The notes under the pieces were generated by a model. That model was not told the origin of the DNA. It worked only from the letters and a program-made list of their open reading frames with translations, and made no database searches. The position numbers and the translations under genes were made by a program. Of a stretch of DNA of 64,000 nucleotides, positions 54,404-62,997 are shown piece after piece. Positions within the stretch are counted from its first letter, which is position 1, and every line of letters begins with the position of its first letter. The DNA comes from Candidatus Riflebacteria bacterium HGW-Riflebacteria-1 (GTDB lineage Bacteria; Muiribacteriota; Ozemobacteria; Ozemobacterales; Ozemobacteraceae). The stretch covers positions 364,616 to 428,615 of the forward strand of contig PGYB01000002.1 in NCBI GenBank assembly GCA_002839445.1, in the 5' to 3' direction.

Positions 54404-55223
54404 TTTCTACGCGTGACAGCTTCTGCGTGTTGAGAAATGTGGTAAGGCTGTTGCGCGCCAGTTCGTGATGCGGCGATGGGCCGACAATGATACTTTTTAT
54501 GCAGTCATTTCCGCTCTGATTGGTGATCGCGAACTTGTAATAGGGGATCAGTGAGTATTGCCCCTCTCTGAAGGCGAATCCCGGCGATTTGCTGGTTAAG
54601 ACCGATGACACCAGTCGCCACTCCACCTCTTCAGAAAAGCTTTCATCTTTGAGAATCGGCGCGAGCTGCCCGGTGCTGATGTCGATGATTTTTCGCATCT
54701 TTTCGTGGCTGAGTTTGTTGTCGCAGAATTCTCTGAGCCAGTTGTCGATCAGGTAATTAACCAGTTCAAGCTGCAATGAAACGCTGTACACACATGGCCA
54801 GAGAACAAAGTGTTGTTGTTTGGCAATTTTTCGTAACTCGCTGAGGTTAAATCCGATCGCGTAGCCTTTGCCCTGGTTACCGTAGCCGCGCCACTGGCTT
54901 AGCAGGTCGCCTTTCTCGCAGAACGATGCAATGCAGATATGCCTCTGGTCGATGTTCTTAAGATGTTTTCTGATGTCGACAAGCAGGCTGCGCAGCGCAG
55001 GAGTCTGCGCACTGCCGATACGCCGCTTCAGCTGTTTTTCCAGCAGCTGAAATGTTAAGAAAATTTCATGCTTGTCGTTGAGAAAATGCACCTGGGTTGC
55101 CCACATTTCGCGGCTGGAAATGATGCCGAGAATGCCGGACTGAGTGGTGAAATGAAAGATGTTTTCGGGCGGCCGTGTCGGAAATACGGTTTGATAAAGA
55201 TGTTTTTCAAATTGGTCGAACAT
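54366..55223 (-). CDS. DUF2971-family protein
   Basis: A 285-residue protein matching DUF2971: IFHFTTQSGILGIISSREMWAT, then LNDKHEIF, CIASFCEKGDLLSQWRGYGNQGKGYAIGF and a C-terminal IKSIIVGPSPHHEL. These are found in diverse bacteria, often in islands or defence contexts; their biochemical role is not known. It is divergent from the thioredoxin-like gene. Confidence 0.8.
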   Translation of the reverse strand: MFDQFEKHLYQTVFPTRPPENIFHFTTQSGILGIISSREMWATQVHFLNDKHEIFLTFQLLEKQLKRRIGSAQTPALRSLLVDIRKHLKNIDQRHICIASFCEKGDLLSQWRGYGNQGKGYAIGFNLSELRKIAKQQHFVLWPCVYSVSLQLELVNYLIDNWLREFCDNKLSHEKMRKIIDISTGQLAPILKDESFSEEVEWRLVSSVLTSKSPGFAFREGQYSLIPYYKFAITNQSGNDCIKSIIVGPSPHHELARNSLTTFLNTQKLSRVEIKSSKIPFRHWK

Positions 55224-55322
55224 GTGTGTGCCTTTGATGCTTTCGCTTATTGTGCCATTGTTGCCGCGGATTGTCTACCGGCATGAAAAAATTGGCTTGG
55301 TCGTCGATTGTAGTGAAACTTT

Positions 55323-55353
55323 TTGCAATTCTCGAACGTTTTATATGTATAAT
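55323..55353 (+). promoter_or_regulatory. Promoter of the thioredoxin-like gene
   Basis: TTGCAA (55323-55328), 19 bases, perfect TATAAT (55348-55353). The ATG is at 55384 with GGAGG upstream. Confidence 0.55.
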
Positions 55354-55383
55354 TGACTAGAGATGAGTTTTGGGGGAGGTTGT

Positions 55384-56430
55384 ATGAAAAAATTGTATTC
55401 TGTTGTGCTGCTGCTTTTTATTGGCTCGCTTTTGTTGCCTGGTCTGGCCGGTGCTGGCAACGACAGTTATCTTGATACTATTTATCAGGCATCTGATGAG
55501 GGCGTTGCCAATCTCGATGAGAGTCAGTGTACTCCCGGCGTTGACTGCCCCGAAGACAAGAAATGTGTTGGCGAGGATTGTGCGGCGCCGACCTGTGAGG
55601 GCGAAGACTGCAAGGCACCTGCCTGCGAAGGTGATGAATGCAAGAAAGCCTGTGAGGGTGAAAACTGTGCTTCTGCAACCTGCAAGCCAGGAACCTGCCC
55701 CGCTGGCGAAGAATGTGTCGACGGCAAATGTGTGCCGACCGCGCAGGCCAAGCTCAAGTCAATGCTCGATCGTATCGAAAATGCTTTGAACCGGCTGATT
55801 TCGCGGTTGATGAACAAGCTGCTGGGCATAAACATCAAGATTAAAGTGGTCGAGGCCAAAAAAATAGTGCCAAGGCCCGAACCGAAGCCCGAACCGGAAA
55901 AGCCCGCTACTCCGCCGGCAGATCCGCCGACAAAGCCAACTGAACCAGAAAAGCCGGCTGAGCCCGAGAAGCCTGCCGAGCCGACAAAGCCGACTGAACC
56001 GGTAAAGCCCGTTGAGCCAGCAAAGCCAGCTGATCCAGATCCTGCTCCGGCGGCCAAATATGTTGAACACACTAATTTTGAAGCTGCCAAGAAGCTTGCC
56101 AAAGAAAAAGGGCACCCGATCATGATGGTATTTTCGGGTTCCGACTGGTGCGGCTGGTGTAAGAGGTTTGACGCTGAGGTCAGGACGCAGCCGGCCTTCC
56201 AGAACTATGCCAAAGACAACATGGAAACCTTTATTGCCGATTTCCCGCGCCAGACACAGCTTCCTGCAGATCAGGCACAGCAGAACGAAAAGCTGATGCG
56301 GGAATACGGCGTAACCGGTTTCCCGACTGTGCTGATCGTCGACGCCGATGGCAAGGTTATCAAGAAAACCGGCTACATCGAGGGCGGCGCCGAGAATTAC
56401 GTCAATCACCTCAAGTCGATTATTGAATAA
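55384..56430 (+). CDS. Secreted thioredoxin-like protein with Cys-rich repeats
   Basis: A 348-residue protein. A signal peptide (about 1-24) is followed by a Cys-rich region (about 42-115) with tandem short units such as CEGEDCKAPACEGDEC and PAGEECVDGKC, a short helical part, a Pro/Glu/Lys repeat linker (PEKPAEPEKP type), and a C-terminal thioredoxin-fold domain (about 220-348) with the active site SDWCGWCKRF and cis-Pro segment GFPTVLIVDADGKV. Probably a periplasmic disulfide reductase or oxidase. A terminator follows. Confidence 0.8.
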   Translation: MKKLYSVVLLLFIGSLLLPGLAGAGNDSYLDTIYQASDEGVANLDESQCTPGVDCPEDKKCVGEDCAAPTCEGEDCKAPACEGDECKKACEGENCASATCKPGTCPAGEECVDGKCVPTAQAKLKSMLDRIENALNRLISRLMNKLLGINIKIKVVEAKKIVPRPEPKPEPEKPATPPADPPTKPTEPEKPAEPEKPAEPTKPTEPVKPVEPAKPADPDPAPAAKYVEHTNFEAAKKLAKEKGHPIMMVFSGSDWCGWCKRFDAEVRTQPAFQNYAKDNMETFIADFPRQTQLPADQAQQNEKLMREYGVTGFPTVLIVDADGKVIKKTGYIEGGAENYVNHLKSIIE

Positions 56431-56452
56431 ATAGTTTTCCCGAAAATTACAT

Positions 56453-56487
56453 GCCTGTCGGCTTCTTAGGTTGCCGGCAGGCTTTTT
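56453..56487 (+). terminator. Terminator after the thioredoxin-like gene
   Basis: GCCTGTCGGC and GCCGGCAGGC form a 10-base stem, with one G-T pair, followed by TTTTT. Confidence 0.85.
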
Positions 56488-56539
56488 CTATGCGCCAGGT
56501 CTGCTCATTGCAGAGCACTCTATGCTGGCAAGTCCTAGC

Positions 56540-56568
56540 TTTACATCGCTGTTAGTGGTTGGTATTCT
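56540..56568 (+). promoter_or_regulatory. Promoter of the two-component system
   Basis: TTTACA (56540-56545), 17 bases, TATTCT (56563-56568). The kinase ATG is at 56675. Confidence 0.55.
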
Positions 56569-56594
56569 GCATTAATAAATTTCCAGTGAGTTCA

Positions 56595-56610
56595 TGACAT
56601 TTTCGTGACA
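56595..56610 (+). promoter_or_regulatory. Possible response-regulator direct repeat
   Basis: Two TGACA words (56595-56599 and 56606-56610), 11 bases apart, lie about 20 bases after the predicted transcription start. OmpR-type regulators often bind such direct repeats, so this could be an autoregulatory site. Confidence 0.35.
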
Positions 56611-56674
56611 CCGGTGGTGCAAGATGAGTTTGAGGTTGGGAAACCTCAAAAATCTTGCAATCTGGAGAAAGAAT

Positions 56675-58300
56675 ATGAGTATCCTAAATCCGATGAATCT
56701 GGCAAAACCGTTTAAAGGCTTCTCGACAAAAATTATGATCCTGCTGCTGGTGGCTTTTGGCTGCGGTATATTTCTGATGTTTGGTTCAATAGCCGGAGTT
56801 GGCGTTCTGGGCGCGTTTCATCATATTGCCTCGACCTATCACAAACAGCTTGTTGAGTCATCTTCTTCGTTTGTTGCTAGCGACTTTGAAGCATTGTTGA
56901 ATGCTTCAGTGCGCTCTCAAAGAGAACTCTGGCAGAAACAGAATCTCTGTCAGATAGATGTGGCTAAGGCCAGATACGGTGTTTCGGCCTGGCATTGGGA
57001 TTTTACCAACCATCAGCTTAACAGTATTTCGGCAGAAAGCAGTGTTATGATGCTTCCTGCTGAACCTGGAATACCTTTCAGACACCTTGTTCAGCCAGGC
57101 GTTGACGTAATTCCGGCATATTCTGGCTACTCTTTGCCCAGATTGCCGGAAAAGGTTTGCTGGAACATCAGTCGCCAGGTTGTCGGCGATAAGGCCGCCT
57201 GGTTGATCTGGGCGCTGCCTGAGGGTGAAGTTGCTTCTGGGATATGGGGCTTCAGAATCATGCAGGATCAGCTGCGTCCGCAACTGGTCAAGCTTCTGCG
57301 CCGTCTTTGTACTGACAACTATATGAAAATTGCTCTGGTAGATCAGCAAAAAAATGTGCTGATGGCGGTAAATCATCTGGGTGAGTTGAAAGCCGATTCG
57401 AGCCTTGTTGCCGGCGACAACCAGACTTTCATGGAAAAGCAACTGGGACAGGTGCTTGACGGTCTGTCGATGCAGGTCATCTATACGCCTGGTCTTTTTG
57501 GCCAGATTCCTGACTGGGGTTATGAGGTCATGTTGATTGCTATCGGTCTGATAAGTTTGCTGCTGGCCGGTACTATCATATATTTTTATGGTCTTGAAAA
57601 AGTCAGCATCAGTCAGTTGAAGCTGCAAAATGACTGGGTTCTGAACCTGGCTCATTCACTGCGCGGGCCATGTCATTCGCTGGGAGTGCTGACAGAAGCA
57701 ATGAAGTGCAATGCCGCCGGTGACTCTGAAGAACTTTATTTTCTGGCCCGGCGCGAACTTGAGATTATGGATTCTCATTGTCGCCAGTTTCTGCAATTTG
57801 CTCGCAAGGATATGGCAGCTAACCGGTTTGGGGTTGAAACAGTTCATCTGAATTCGATCATTGAACGTGCCGTTGAAAGAGTGTTGCTGCGCTATCCGCA
57901 GGTTGGCAAGGATTGCGTTGAAGCGAAGAATCTCCCTGAAATGAAAGTTTCTGCAAATGCTGAGGCGGCAGAAGAAGCATTGATTACTCTTCTTGATAAT
58001 GCGCTGAAGTATTCCCCGGCAAAAAAGCAGGTGCAGATAAGTGTTGTCAAGACTGATGGCGGTTTCAGTCTGAGCATTGTCGACCATGGACTGGGTATCT
58101 CTGCCGAAGATCTGGTTATGGTTGGTTCAGCGTTTTATAGGTCGAGTCGCCAGAATCTTGAGGGAATTAATGGTACCGGTATTGGTCTGTATCTGTTGCG
58201 TGAGGCCTGCAGTGTAATGGGATGGCAGCTGAAGATCGAATCAGATGGACCCGACAAAGGCACAACTGCAACCCTGATAATACCGGTGGCTAAAAAATGA
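56675..58300 (+). CDS. Sensor histidine kinase
   Basis: A 541-residue membrane kinase: helix (about 20-44), periplasmic sensor, helix (about 283-305), then a catalytic core. The H-box is HSLRGPCHSL, unlike the usual HELRTP; the His is present. The ATP domain has LLDNALKYSP (N box), DHGLGIS (G1), FYRSS (F box) and GTGIGLYL (G2). The ATG at 56675 has GGAGA upstream; an earlier in-frame start at 56624 is less likely. It overlaps the response regulator by four bases (ATGA). Confidence 0.88.
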   Translation: MSILNPMNLAKPFKGFSTKIMILLLVAFGCGIFLMFGSIAGVGVLGAFHHIASTYHKQLVESSSSFVASDFEALLNASVRSQRELWQKQNLCQIDVAKARYGVSAWHWDFTNHQLNSISAESSVMMLPAEPGIPFRHLVQPGVDVIPAYSGYSLPRLPEKVCWNISRQVVGDKAAWLIWALPEGEVASGIWGFRIMQDQLRPQLVKLLRRLCTDNYMKIALVDQQKNVLMAVNHLGELKADSSLVAGDNQTFMEKQLGQVLDGLSMQVIYTPGLFGQIPDWGYEVMLIAIGLISLLLAGTIIYFYGLEKVSISQLKLQNDWVLNLAHSLRGPCHSLGVLTEAMKCNAAGDSEELYFLARRELEIMDSHCRQFLQFARKDMAANRFGVETVHLNSIIERAVERVLLRYPQVGKDCVEAKNLPEMKVSANAEAAEEALITLLDNALKYSPAKKQVQISVVKTDGGFSLSIVDHGLGISAEDLVMVGSAFYRSSRQNLEGINGTGIGLYLLREACSVMGWQLKIESDGPDKGTTATLIIPVAKK

Positions 58301-58983
58301 TGCGACTGCTGGTAGTTGATGATGATCTGGCGACTTGCGCCGCCATAAAGAGCTTCTTTCGTAACGATTACGAAGTTAAGGCTCTTTATGATGGCGCTGG
58401 TTTTGAAGGCGAAGTCAGGTGTTTCATGCCTGATTTGATTCTTCTCGACATCAATATGCCCGGGCGCAATGGGCTGGTATTATTGAGTGATATGGGTGAA
58501 CTCGTCGAGGCGGTGCCGGTTTTCATGATCAGTGTCAGAGGCGGCGAGGAAGATATGGTGCGTGCGTTCGATCTTGGTGCCGCCGATTACATTACCAAGC
58601 CGTTTGCACTGGCGGTTCTTAAGGCGCGACTTGCTAGATGGCTCAGCAGAAAAACCCAGGGTCGAACCGTAATACTGGCAGGTTCAATCGTTGATCTGCA
58701 TTCAGGAAAGATCAGCCGCGCTGGCGCTGAGTCGTCTTTGACCCGCAAAGAGATTCTTACTCTACGTTATCTGCTTGCCAACGAAGGCCAGGTGCTGTCG
58801 CGGCAGCAAATTTTGGGATTTGCCTGGGGCTATGACTATGATGGCACTCCTCGCACGGTTGATAATACGGTTGCCAACCTGCGTCGCAAGCTTGCAGGTT
58901 CAGATGAGTCGGCTAGTTTTATCAACAGTCATCCAGGCCTGGGTTACAGCTTGACAATGCCGGCAAATTCTGGCGACAAATAG
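58297..58983 (+). CDS. OmpR-family response regulator
   Basis: A 228-residue protein: receiver domain with DDD acidic pocket, phosphorylated Asp in LLDINMPG, Ser in MISV, Lys in ITKPF, then a winged-helix DNA-binding domain with LTRKEILTLRYLLANEGQVLSRQQIL and TVDNTVANLRRKL. It is the partner of the kinase just upstream, with ATGA overlap. Confidence 0.93.
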   Translation: MMRLLVVDDDLATCAAIKSFFRNDYEVKALYDGAGFEGEVRCFMPDLILLDINMPGRNGLVLLSDMGELVEAVPVFMISVRGGEEDMVRAFDLGAADYITKPFALAVLKARLARWLSRKTQGRTVILAGSIVDLHSGKISRAGAESSLTRKEILTLRYLLANEGQVLSRQQILGFAWGYDYDGTPRTVDNTVANLRRKLAGSDESASFINSHPGLGYSLTMPANSGDK

Positions 58984-59084
58984 CTTCCACTGCATATTTC
59001 AGACTTTCCCACCTCTCTATGCTTATAATTCACTGTTGGCAGTTACTGTGGCTGAATTAATGGCAAATTTTGTATAAAATTTGC

Positions 59085-59113
59085 TTGACTGCGCAAAGCC
59101 TTTTCGATATAAT
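59085..59113 (+). promoter_or_regulatory. Promoter of tRNA-Leu
   Basis: TTGACT (59085-59090), 17 bases, perfect TATAAT (59108-59113), 15 bases before the tRNA. Confidence 0.85.
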
Positions 59114-59128
59114 AGCTTTCACGTTCCC

Positions 59129-59210
59129 GCCGGGGTGGTGGAACTGGTAGACACGCACGTTTGAGGGGCGTGTGGCGCAAGCCATACGGGTTCAAGTCCC
59201 GTCCCCGGCA
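59129..59210 (+). tRNA. tRNA-Leu(GAG)
   Basis: An 82-base tRNA with long variable arm: acceptor GCCGGGG/CCCCGGC, anticodon loop TTTGAGG (anticodon GAG), T-loop TTCAAGT. The genome continues CCG after the discriminator A, so CCA is not encoded. It is the integration target of the right-hand island. Confidence 0.93.
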
Positions 59211-59220
59211 CCGAAAGTTG

Positions 59221-59247
59221 AAAGCCCGCTCTAGTAGCGGGCTTTCT
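59221..59247 (+). terminator. Terminator after tRNA-Leu
   Basis: AAAGCCCGCT and AGCGGGCTTT form a perfect 10-base stem with a 5-base loop. Confidence 0.8.
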
Positions 59248-59301
59248 GCTTGTTCCGGGAGATATGGTAGTGGTTTTGGTAGTGGTAGGAGAAAAATTGC
59301 G

Positions 59302-60360
59302 ATGGGTAGTATTTATCAGAGAACAACTGGCGGCACATGGTATTACCAGTGGTATAAGGGCAATAAGCTTTTTAAGAAGAGCCTGAAAACAAAGAGCAGG
59401 ACAGAGGCTAAGCGCCTCAAGGTCCGTCTGGATGCCCAGGTTGATACCATGAAGACCGGCCTGGCACCCAAAAGAGTTGGCATTGTCGAAGCCTTTAAGC
59501 GCTTTTACAGGTCAAAAGAGCCCTTGCTGAAGCCTGGCACCTTGCTTCGATATCGCGAACAGATTGTTATGATGAAAGACTTTTTTGATAAACAGGGCGT
59601 AAAGCTGGTAAATAAGTTAACCAGTGAAAATTTGACTGAGTATTTGACAATGAGACAAGACCAGGGGCGATCAAATAAAACGATCCAGGAAGAGGTCAAC
59701 CTGCTGAAGGCAGTTCTGAAGATGCTGCTGGAAGACGGCTCACTCTCTGAGATGCCTATAAAGAGATGGCCACGGCTGAAGACTGTAACTAAACGACCCG
59801 AGAGACTGGGCGCTTATTCAGACTCGGAAGTGCGGGCTTTGATGAATTCTTTCGCAGAGACAGAGTTTAACGACCTTTTCACTTTCTTTCTGTTTACCGG
59901 TTGCCGAAGTCGAGAAGCCGCCAGTCTTCGCGTAATGGATGTAATAGGGAAAACTATCAGTATTCGTAATCATAAGAGCGAGTCGTCCCCAGAAAGCCAG
60001 TATCGGCATGTTGAGATGCACAGCAGTCTGCAGCAGATCATGAAAAAAAGGATCAGAGGAAAAGAGCCCGAAGATCTGGTGTTTCCTGAAATGCAGAAAC
60101 ATTCAAAGAACTGGTGTCGCGAACAGCTGCGCATTGCCTGCAAGTCGTTGGGGATACCTTACCGAAGACTCCACGGTCTGCGACATACATTCGTTTCTGG
60201 CTTGTTAGCAGCAGGTGTGCCGGTGAGATCCGTGATGGATATGGTCGGTCACGAAGATTTCGAGACAACCTTGCGCTACGCACATGTCTCCCAGGAAAAC
60301 CTGAAAGGCAAGATTGACCGACTGAGTTTTGAACCTGACGAAAAAGTTGACGAAGACTGA
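59302..60360 (+). CDS. Phage/island tyrosine recombinase (integrase)
   Basis: A 352-residue site-specific recombinase, intact. N-terminal arm-type region (about 1-60, MGSIYQRTTGGTWYYQW), core-binding domain (about 65-165), catalytic domain with GCRSREAAS (Arg), LHGLRHTF (His-x-x-Arg), GHEDFETT and YAHVS (Tyr). AGGAG precedes the ATG at 59302. It lies 92 bases from the end of tRNA-Leu, the usual arrangement for integrative islands; the other end is outside the window. Confidence 0.9.
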   Translation: MGSIYQRTTGGTWYYQWYKGNKLFKKSLKTKSRTEAKRLKVRLDAQVDTMKTGLAPKRVGIVEAFKRFYRSKEPLLKPGTLLRYREQIVMMKDFFDKQGVKLVNKLTSENLTEYLTMRQDQGRSNKTIQEEVNLLKAVLKMLLEDGSLSEMPIKRWPRLKTVTKRPERLGAYSDSEVRALMNSFAETEFNDLFTFFLFTGCRSREAASLRVMDVIGKTISIRNHKSESSPESQYRHVEMHSSLQQIMKKRIRGKEPEDLVFPEMQKHSKNWCREQLRIACKSLGIPYRRLHGLRHTFVSGLLAAGVPVRSVMDMVGHEDFETTLRYAHVSQENLKGKIDRLSFEPDEKVDED

Positions 60361-60368
60361 TGAGGTAG

Positions 60369-61205
60369 ATGATGGTTAAACGTTTGAAAAAACCCAAGCC
60401 AACTCTCGAAACCAGTCTCATACTTAGATTTGGTCTTAAGTTTATTGGTTTATCTGAAGAAGATCCTGAAGATAAAATGCTCTTTGATGCCTTCATTCGC
60501 GCATATGGTTTAGTTCAAAAAGGCTTCTATTTTTTTGTAATTCACCAGAAGTTTAGGGTGCCTACGGGAGATGAGATAAAAAAATTAACGGATGCTGTTG
60601 AGCCATACAGAAATGACCCTGAAGCTTGCGCATATCTTCGGGAAACATATAAGAGGCTCCGCGAGATGGTTTATGTCGCTACAGCCGAATCATCAGGCAA
60701 TCCTGTTGAACTCTCTAAATGGATTGGTGAAAATATGCCTCGAATGGATTATGGTAAGGATTTTTGGAGCTCACCTGGCAGTACTAAGTGGGGAGGCAAT
60801 AAAAAATATTATTGGCAAGATGATGCCCGGTTTACAAGTTCGCAGAGGAATATGCTTTCTTTGTTCGGGCTATTTCGTTGCGATTTTATTGAAACGCTGG
60901 GACTATCGCTGCACGCCCACGGGTCGCTGCATAAAATTTTCACCAAGAATGTATTTATCTTAAAGAATCGTAGTAAATGGCTATATACGAAAAGCAAAAG
61001 GCGTTGGTCAAACGGAGAGTTCTATTTTGCCGCCTGCCCATATTGTAAAGTTGTTTTTGCCAAAAACAAATGCTGGGATAAAACTTTTTGTTCAACAGAA
61101 TGCGCTACCTATTACGCGCGTCAATTTAAAAGGAAGCATTGCCTCGTAAATCTATTGTTGATCCATCTTTGGTATGTTGGTAGTTTTCAGCCCCGCAGTT
61201 TGTGA
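60369..61205 (+). CDS. Island protein with zinc-finger-like end
   Basis: A 278-residue protein, AT-rich compared with neighbours. The N-terminal two-thirds is unrecognised; near the C-terminus is CPYCKVVFAKNKCWDKTFC with later STEC, resembling a CGNR-type zinc finger that binds nucleic acid. A following GAGGTAG ribosome site overlaps the integrase end closely, so it is probably in the same transcript. Confidence 0.55.
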   Translation: MMVKRLKKPKPTLETSLILRFGLKFIGLSEEDPEDKMLFDAFIRAYGLVQKGFYFFVIHQKFRVPTGDEIKKLTDAVEPYRNDPEACAYLRETYKRLREMVYVATAESSGNPVELSKWIGENMPRMDYGKDFWSSPGSTKWGGNKKYYWQDDARFTSSQRNMLSLFGLFRCDFIETLGLSLHAHGSLHKIFTKNVFILKNRSKWLYTKSKRRWSNGEFYFAACPYCKVVFAKNKCWDKTFCSTECATYYARQFKRKHCLVNLLLIHLWYVGSFQPRSL

Positions 61206-61315
61206 CCCTATGGCGACCGAGTTTAGTCTCAAATTTGTGCTGAATGGCAAACTGGCGGACATAAACTCCAGGTCAGTTTTGGCAACTGCAAATTTTGATT
61301 CACGTGAAATCACGT

Positions 61316-62371
61316 CTACTTTGTAAGAAGTTTGACAAGGTTTTCATTTCTTTTTCTATAGTTTTCTATAATACTCTCGTTAAGTCTCTCGCCGAATTTC
61401 TCCATTTCTGTTGAAACAAAACAAATTAGATCACTTTCAATTTTATTCATGATAGTTAGCGCGGAAGATTCTAATCTTTGCTTTTTCTCGCCCCCAGTTA
61501 ACTCTGAAGCAATCGCAGCTCCAATTGCGGCGATTGCCCCGAGAATGGGATGCCCGGTTCGCATACCAATTACGGCGCTCATAATGCCAAATCGTTGAAA
61601 CTCTCTCACGTGATTCGAAATCTCTTTAGAGACGGATTGAACCATTGAGTTTGAAATGGAAAAATTGGCGGGTTCTAACAAAAATGATTTTTCTGAAAAT
61701 GTGTGTAAATTGTAGAAGTAACAAATTATTTGTAAAATTAAAAAACAAATTATGGCATAAATGGTAGAATACTGCCAAAGAACTAGAAATGAAGAGGCAG
61801 AGGACAAGAAGAGATATTTTGGAAACTCTTTGCTTTTGTGAAATTGAAACCGCTCGCGAGCATATAGCTCGTTATAAATCTCCCTAAATGATTCGGAGAA
61901 CCATGCGTCATAGTCCATCATTAAACCCTGCACACTCTGGTTTGTTGTCGAAATTACGAAGGAAACAGTTGTATTGACCATTCTTTCGAAAGTATTACCA
62001 AAACACTGTAAATCCTGGATAGAAGAGGCATTTATTTTTTTCGAGCATTCGGATCTTAAATGGGAAAAAGCAAATTTAATTGTTTCAATTGATTCACTAT
62101 GCTCGTCGCGAAACTTGTTTACAATTTCGTCAATAATGGTTCTCAATTCATGCGGAATCGGAACTTCAAGGGGGTCTTCCGTCGCTGGTGAAGAAGCATA
62201 ATAATCAAGCACAATTTCATACGCTGCTCGAATTCTAATGAAGTTTTCAGCTTTTCCTCCTCGGTCAGGATGATTGATTAAAGCCAACTTTTTGTATGCA
62301 GTTTTTACCTCTTCGATTGTTGCCGATTTTGAAATTTGCAAGGCCGCAAAGGCTTTTTCTAATGAAAACAT
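61316..62371 (-). CDS. Membrane J-domain protein of the island
   Basis: A 351-residue protein. It starts with a DnaJ-type J domain (about 1-60) with the essential HPD in LINHPDRGG. A helical middle region follows, then two hydrophobic helices (about 185-222) and a Gly/Ala-rich hydrophobic segment (about 275-305). It probably recruits Hsp70 to a membrane-associated partner. AGGAGG precedes the ATG. AT-rich, it stands alone on the minus strand. Confidence 0.65.
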   Translation of the reverse strand: MFSLEKAFAALQISKSATIEEVKTAYKKLALINHPDRGGKAENFIRIRAAYEIVLDYYASSPATEDPLEVPIPHELRTIIDEIVNKFRDEHSESIETIKFAFSHLRSECSKKINASSIQDLQCFGNTFERMVNTTVSFVISTTNQSVQGLMMDYDAWFSESFREIYNELYARERFQFHKSKEFPKYLFLSSASSFLVLWQYSTIYAIICFLILQIICYFYNLHTFSEKSFLLEPANFSISNSMVQSVSKEISNHVREFQRFGIMSAVIGMRTGHPILGAIAAIGAAIASELTGGEKKQRLESSALTIMNKIESDLICFVSTEMEKFGERLNESIIENYRKRNENLVKLLTK

Positions 62372-62997
62372 TTTTTAATCCTCCTGACCTAACAGTCATT
62401 TTTATGCACATTATGCATTTTGATAGAGTGTGAGGTTCTGATGCGTGAAGTCGAACAAAGCGCAATTGCTAATGGCATACCTCTCCTTACTCTAATCCGG
62501 TGCCACCGGCCACATTATAGTAATAGCCTTGCCATCGGAAACTCCCACGCCAAAAAATCTATTTCTGACATGCTATCATCACCGGATAGGTCGAGCAAGA
62601 TTCTCGATCTGTCGCAGGAAAATAATATAACATTGCTGGCCCACGATGCGCCGCGACAACTCTAGTGGCCCGCCACCAAGCTAAGGACTTGGCATAACAG
62701 CTGTCTTTTCGCTTGGCAGATAGAACTCCTTGCAGTAATGTCTGAATCGTGGTTAAATTGACGCGAGAAAGATACAGAGCGGTTTGACCACACTGCATCA
62801 GTGCTTACATGAGAGTATTTCAAGCTGATAACATATGAATAACGGGGATGTTACAGACACGCAGATAAAATATCATGGCTCTATATCGGGTGCTATCGCA
62901 GAGCGGTGGTGCCCGAAGACATCGGCAGGGTCTTTGCTGTTTTCCAGAAGCATCTGTATTAGGAGTCGTAGAAAAGTTTCATCCCCGGTAAAGGATT
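62372..62997. other. Intergenic stretch in the right-hand island
   Basis: About 630 bases with only short, unsupported frames. I see no repeat, terminator or recognisable gene remnant. Confidence 0.4.

Noticed and set aside
55524..56123. 199-codon minus-strand frame rich in Gly, Ser and Phe
   Set aside because: It is the antisense of the Pro/Glu/Lys repeat linker in the thioredoxin-like gene, which explains the repetitive translation.
62420..62665. 81-codon frame in the right-hand island gap
   Set aside because: No ribosome site, no recognisable motif, and a composition like non-coding DNA.
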